A DNA stretch of 10,439 nucleotides, from assembly GCA_019693395.1 (NCBI GenBank), contig JAAMXP010000543.1, positions 1 to 10,439 of the forward strand. Reading direction: 5' to 3'. The notes under the pieces are model-generated. The model made no database searches. It was not told the DNA's origin and was given only the letters and a program-made list of their open reading frames with translations. Of this stretch, positions 6,315 to 10,439 are shown in pieces; the first letter of the stretch is position 1, and the number at the start of each line of letters is the position of its first letter. The translations under genes were made by a program, and so were the position numbers. This stretch comes from Ettlia oleoabundans. Lineage: Eukaryota > Chlorophyta > Chlorophyceae > Chlamydomonadales.

Positions 6315-9300
6315 ATGAGTGGCACACTTGGGGCACCCCATGGCGATCATGGGACGCGCCAGACAGTGGCTCTGAAGGCGTTCGAGGTAGCAGCAGAGCT
6401 TCCGCAGAAGCAGGAACAGAAGTATCAGGACGCCACCGGCCAGTTGCTGCCAGTTGGGGGAGGCGGCAGCCGTGCCACAGCTGGCGGCAGCCCGCAGGCC
6501 AGCAGCCGAGTTACAGACCCGGCCGAGGTGAGCAATGTCCAGCTGCAAACACCGCCTGGCACCTTTACGCGCTCCCGCTGTCCTTGCTACTGCTACACAT
6601 GTACAGTTTGCCCTGGGCTTCTGCTGTGGCGTAGAAACTGCAGCCCCAACACCTGCCGCAGGTTGGTGCTGGGAATGGGGGTGCCGCTTATGACGCGCCA
6701 GGAACCTCACAAGCTGCAACAGATCCTACGGGCGACGGTCAGGACGCTGCAGGGAGCGCTGCAGATCTGCATGCCGCATTAGCGCAATGTAGCACTGTTA
6801 TTGCCGTGCTGCCTGCTCAGTGTGCTGGCGACAGACCTACTCCTATGCTGTCAACTCACTTGACTCCGCTGCCCTAGTGCCGACGCATCCTGTGAATTGG
6901 TGCTTGATGCTATCACCACATTATCAACTGTTTAATGTTAGATTTTCTGTTGTTACCGCAGATACTGGTGGAAGCAGCAAGCGTGACTACGTGCGGTGGG
7001 CACCCGAGGAGGAGGAGGTGTTTTACTCAGCCCTGCGCGGCGTGACGGGTCAGAAGCCGGAGGTGTGCCTCAAGGAGATTACTGCGCGGCTGGCAGGTTC
7101 CAAGGACTATGCACAGGTGAGAGTGAGGGTCTGCAGCAAGAAAAGCAAGGGGGCATGGCAGGGTTGTTGATGTCGTGGGTGGACTATGGCGGCCCAGGTG
7201 TAAAATTCCGTGTATGTGCAACAGCAGGTGTCTGGCTTCCTTTCTCAGTGATCAACTCCTGCCACTTTCGGATGCAATGCCCTCAGATCGCCCCTGAATC
7301 GCAAAGCGCTTGCTGCTGACACGGCTGCATCCCGGTGACGCGGCAGTCTGCACCTTGCAATTAACCCTATTCCTCCTCCAATCAGCCACCTGCTGGCCGC
7401 TTCCTGCTCATCCCCCGCTCTTGTTAGGTGCGGCATTACTACTACCGCCTCATCAAGCGCCTCAACCGCATCCTGGGTGTGGGATCAACGCTGGACACCA
7501 AGAACCCCCTGCAAGTGCACCGATCCATGATCAAGTTCTGGGAGGTGGTGAGTGGCATGGAGCTTGCGCAGGGTGGGGGGCGCCGAGCCGGTGGCTTGTG
7601 TTTGCAACCTCGTGCAATCACTCTCAAAGCATCAGCTAATACTTGCAGCATTCAAGTGCATCTTTGCTCGGCATGGGTGGATCTGCCTGTCTGGCTGGCC
7701 ACAACCCATGCTTCCTCTCCTTATGTGTGCCAATATGCCATCATTGGCCTGCAGTTTGTGGACAAAGGCATGCGTGGGACATGCATGGTGGGTATTATGA
7801 AAAAGCCCCGCAAGCAGCGGGAGCTGAGCACCACAGTGCAGCGCGGGGTAGCGGCAGTTGTCAAGCTTACCAATGGTGGAGGTGGCAGCAGCAAGGCGGC
7901 TGTATCAGGGAGCAGTGGGCCTTGCAGGGCAAGCACCAGCCGTAAGCGCAAGCTTCCTGGTGTGGATGCTGCCGAATGCGCCACTGGTGTCGGCGGGGCG
8001 CAGGGCGATGATGAAATGATGGAAGCTGCACCGCCTCTGCCTGCCAAGCAGCAGCGGCGCACCAACGGGCCCAGCACCCGTCAACAGCAGCTCTTGGCCG
8101 TAACTGAGGCTGAGGTGGCTGCAGGCAGTGCCGCTGGAGACACTGCTGCGGCTGCAGAAGGCAGCCTTCAGAGTCAAACAGACGCAAATGAGGGTGGAGG
8201 CAATGCCCCGCTGCAGCCTGCAAGCAGCAGCCAGACAATGGGCAGTCAACAGCGGGAGTCTGAGCAGCCGCTGCACCTTAGCACCGCACACAGTTTTCGG
8301 AGCAGCAGCGATGCAGGGCTTTCTGCCACCATGCTGGAGGGTAGCATGGGTCGGGTTGGTCAAGCTGCGGTACACACATGCCAGCACAGGCCTACTGCGC
8401 TTTGTTTGAGGCATAGTGTGTGCTTCAAGGGGTTGTATGCTATCAGCTTGCACACCTTGTCTTGTGCCTCTGCTTCCTGGCGCTGGGTAGCACTTGCGCA
8501 TGACTTGCTTGTTAGCGTTTGCTCATGCCCTGACTCTTATTTCAGGATGGATGCGGCAAGTTGCGCCTGCAGCTGGTGCCGTTGGACACCGCAACTGCAG
8601 AGGCCATGTCAGCTGCTGGGTACCACCCATTCCTGGAGCTGACACTCGGCACTGGCAAGAGCCTGCAGTCCGTGCTGCGCCACCTGGGCAGCAAGTGGCA
8701 ACAGGCAGCGAGCAGCGCAAGCAGTGGCGCTGGGGGTGCTTTGTATGTGCACCCACCATTTGACTGCCCCATCCCGCTACGTGGTGTGTGTTGGGGAGGG
8801 CCTGTCTGCGACAGCCAGCTCAAGGTGGGTCGATGCACGACTGCTGTGCTCACCTGCCTCTCTGCCTGCCTCTCCTCGCTCCCCACGTCACACCTGCATG
8901 ATCACCCCAAGGCGTGCGTTAAATGTTGACACGCAGACGTTGCGCGCTGCTGATGCAGGTGGGTGACATTTACACCACACTGCATTCCCCCAACCCCTTC
9001 CAGCTGCGCTACTCCTGGTGTGGCATGTCGGCCACAACTAGCCCGGCCGTGGAGAAGGGCAGGAGGCGCACCACCCTGCATCGGCAGCAGGCGGCTGAAG
9101 CTGCACAGCTCACTGTAAATCTCAGGGAGGCATTATCCGTTGTGGCAACTGCAACCACGCCAGCAGCACATGCGGCAGGGCTGGGGCCATCAGCGGCAGC
9201 CAGAACTTCCCTTGCACAAGACTTGCAGGAGCAGCGGGGCCCAGGACCGGAGTCCTTTTTGCAGCTTCTTCAAAACAGTGACCTTGCACAGCATGCTGCA

Positions 9301-10439
9301 GTAGAGACAGAGGTGGCAGCCACGGCACCTAGCCCTGGTGTCTTGGCCAAGGCAGAGCATGTAGATGGCCAATGTCATACGGCGGCCATTTCCATGCAGC
9401 CGGGTGCCATAACTGCGGTGACAATGCATCCCGCAGCCACCCCAGTGTCGGCTTGTCAGGGCAACGGCACGCCTACACATACCCTGCTTATGGCCGAATC
9501 TGCTGCCTGTGGGACGTTAGGCGGGGCGGATCCTACGCCTGGGACAGTGGGACCGCGCAAGCCATGTGGCCTGCTGGGGCTCTTGCAAACGCCGGCAGTG
9601 AAGGGCACACCTGCAACAACAACAAAGAAACAGTCGCAGTCGCAGCGAAGAACAGCTCGTAGTGCCAGCACCGGTGGTCGCCAGGGCAGCCAAGCAGGCC
9701 GATGGAGGCAACCGCAGCAGCGCGAACAACAACAACCGCTGCCGCAGCCCATGCAGCTATTGCAGCCGCTACGGGCGGCGGCAGCTCCTCACAGCATGCC
9801 TGCAGGCTTTGGGCCGCTCATGTTGGCACCCCTCCACATGCACCCTCACCTGCAGCAACAGCACCCACATCCGCCAGTGCAGCAGCCAGCAATGCCCATT
9901 CTGCAGCAACCCTCACTGCTGCAGTTGCCGCCACTACAGGCGCAGCAGCCTCTTCCCTTGAACCCACCGCAACAGGGGCAGGAGACAAAGGCACCAACCA
10001 CCGAACAGTCCCTGCCACCAGCTCTGGATTTCGGCAGCGACTCCTTGTTCCACCTGTTGGATCCGGGTAGCAATGCTGCAGCAGCAGCAGGTAGGGACCA
10101 CACGGGCAGCTGTGGGGCAAATCGTCCTATCAACTTGCAGCACAGTAGGAAGCTCAATGACTGCAGTCCAACCTCCGTGTTAGTGACAGCATGCGCTGCC
10201 TTTGCTGACTCCCTTGCAGGTGGTCGCACCTTGCTGTTCTTCGGTAGCCCAAACAACAAGGAGCAGCGGCAGTTTGCTGGTGAGAAGTGCCACGCTTTCT
10301 TATGCACCTGCTGCTGAGGCTGTGTGCTGAGATGAGCAGATGTTGTGCTTGTGCCTTGCAAGCAAGCCGGTTGCTCAACTTTTTCTTGGCTTGTTTGCTT
10401 ATTACTAGCCCATGTACAAGCCACCCCGCAGTGCAGCCC
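6315..10439 (+). CDS. Cramped-like (CRAMP1/TKI1-type) SANT-domain nuclear protein, 3' end probably beyond window
   Basis: Likely exons: 6315-6527, 6662-6788 (or to 6821), 6962-7116, 7428-7547, 7755-8369, 8546-8824, 8959-10090, 10220-10279, and probably 10409 onward; about 900 codons. An in-frame TGA 21 bases upstream supports the ATG at 6315. The SANT/Myb-like domain is at about residues 120-182 (DYVRWAPEEEEVFYSALRG ... VRHYYYRLIKRLNRILG) and is split by intron 3. Exon 5 has basic clusters (MKKPRKQR, SRKRKLPG) that may act in nuclear import. Exon 6 (KLRLQLVPLDTATAEA, YHPFLELTLGTGKSLQSVL) and the start of exon 7 (VGDIYTTLHSPNPFQLRYSW) match the conserved Cramped core. The rest of exon 7 is Q/P/A-rich and probably disordered. 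Drosophila Cramped is a Polycomb-group-related chromatin protein, animal CRAMP1 is linked to histone H1 gene expression, and Arabidopsis TKI1 binds the TOUSLED kinase; the algal role is inferred. The exon 2 donor, the exon 5 end and the 3' exons are the least certain. Confidence 0.82.
7117..7427 (+). other. Cramped-like intron 3 (311 bases), splitting the SANT domain
   Basis: The donor is GCACAG|GTGAGAGT and the acceptor is CTCTTGTTAG before VRHYYY. It interrupts the SANT domain ahead of its last helix. I see no repeats or conserved coding frame in it. Confidence 0.85.
9697..9990 (+). repeat. Gln/Pro/Leu-rich low-complexity coding segment
   Basis: In the Cramped-like frame this part of exon 7 encodes runs such as QQREQQQPLPQPMQLLQ and QPLPLNPPQQGQE, with many irregular CAG/CCG/CTG codons. 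It continues the disordered tail that begins after the FQLRYSW core. Such composition is common in transcriptional regulators; no catalytic motif is seen. Confidence 0.75.
10280..10439 (+). other. Probable last intron in window and start of a further exon of the Cramped-like gene
   Basis: TTTGCTG|GTGAGAAG at 10280 is a good donor. A pyrimidine-rich tract (TTTTTCTTGGCTTGTTTGC) leads to TTACTAG at 10408, so an exon may begin at 10409 and run past the edge. If the donor is ignored, the frame instead stops at TGA 10315-10317, after FLCTCC. The splice reading is preferred because FFGSPNNKEQRQFA ends abruptly in non-conserved residues beyond the donor. Confidence 0.5.

Noticed and set aside
7905..8501. 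Minus-strand frame of 198 codons
   Set aside because: Antisense to exon 5 of the Cramped-like gene; no family features of its own.
1..10439. tRNA, rRNA, CRISPR array, transposase or bacterial operon
   Set aside because: No cloverleaf, regularly spaced direct repeats, transposase motifs or Shine-Dalgarno-led gene runs were seen; the spliced gene structure is eukaryotic.

Overview
The window looks like nuclear DNA of a eukaryotic green alga (chlorophyte). The genes are broken by many short introns of about 100 to 360 bases with GT-AG (twice apparently GC-AG) borders. Nearly all acceptors end in NCAG preceded by a pyrimidine run. Coding exons are GC-rich with Ala/Gln/Pro-rich low-complexity stretches, and the introns carry CA and poly-C tracts. 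The protein families (a copine and a Cramped/TKI1-type SANT protein, both typically eukaryotic) agree. Genus cannot be told from the sequence. Exon borders were chosen by hand from reading frame, splice consensus and remembered family motifs; no alignment was run.

Layout. (1) Bases 1-238, minus strand: the 5' end of an alpha/beta-hydrolase-fold gene running off the left edge. (2) Bases 239-621: a compact shared upstream region between this gene and the copine gene, with a TATA-like element readable on both strands and a possible 5'-UTR intron of the copine transcript. (3) Bases 622-5593, plus strand: a complete 16-exon copine gene of about 735 codons. It encodes two C2 domains, a von Willebrand A-type copine domain, and a long Tyr-Pro-Pro repeat tail carried almost wholly by the last exon. 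One of its introns contains an uninterrupted run of 69 C. (4) Bases 5594-6314: the 3' region of the copine gene, with two hairpins (one a perfect 13-bp stem), a Pumilio-type UGUACAUA and an AATAAA, followed by the leader of the next gene. (5) Bases 6315 to the right edge, plus strand: a Cramped-like (CRAMP1/TSL-kinase-interacting protein 1) gene of at least eight exons. It has a SANT domain, a linker with basic clusters, the conserved Cramped core, and a long Q/P/A-rich tail.

There is no sign that the three genes act in one pathway. The hydrolase fragment suggests a metabolic enzyme, the copine a calcium-dependent membrane-binding protein, and the Cramped-like protein a nuclear regulator. The most unusual items are the poly-C tract, the two apparent GC-AG introns in the copine gene (one placed so that its retention would remove the whole YPP tail), the structured copine 3' UTR, and two stop-free introns of length divisible by three in the Cramped-like gene.
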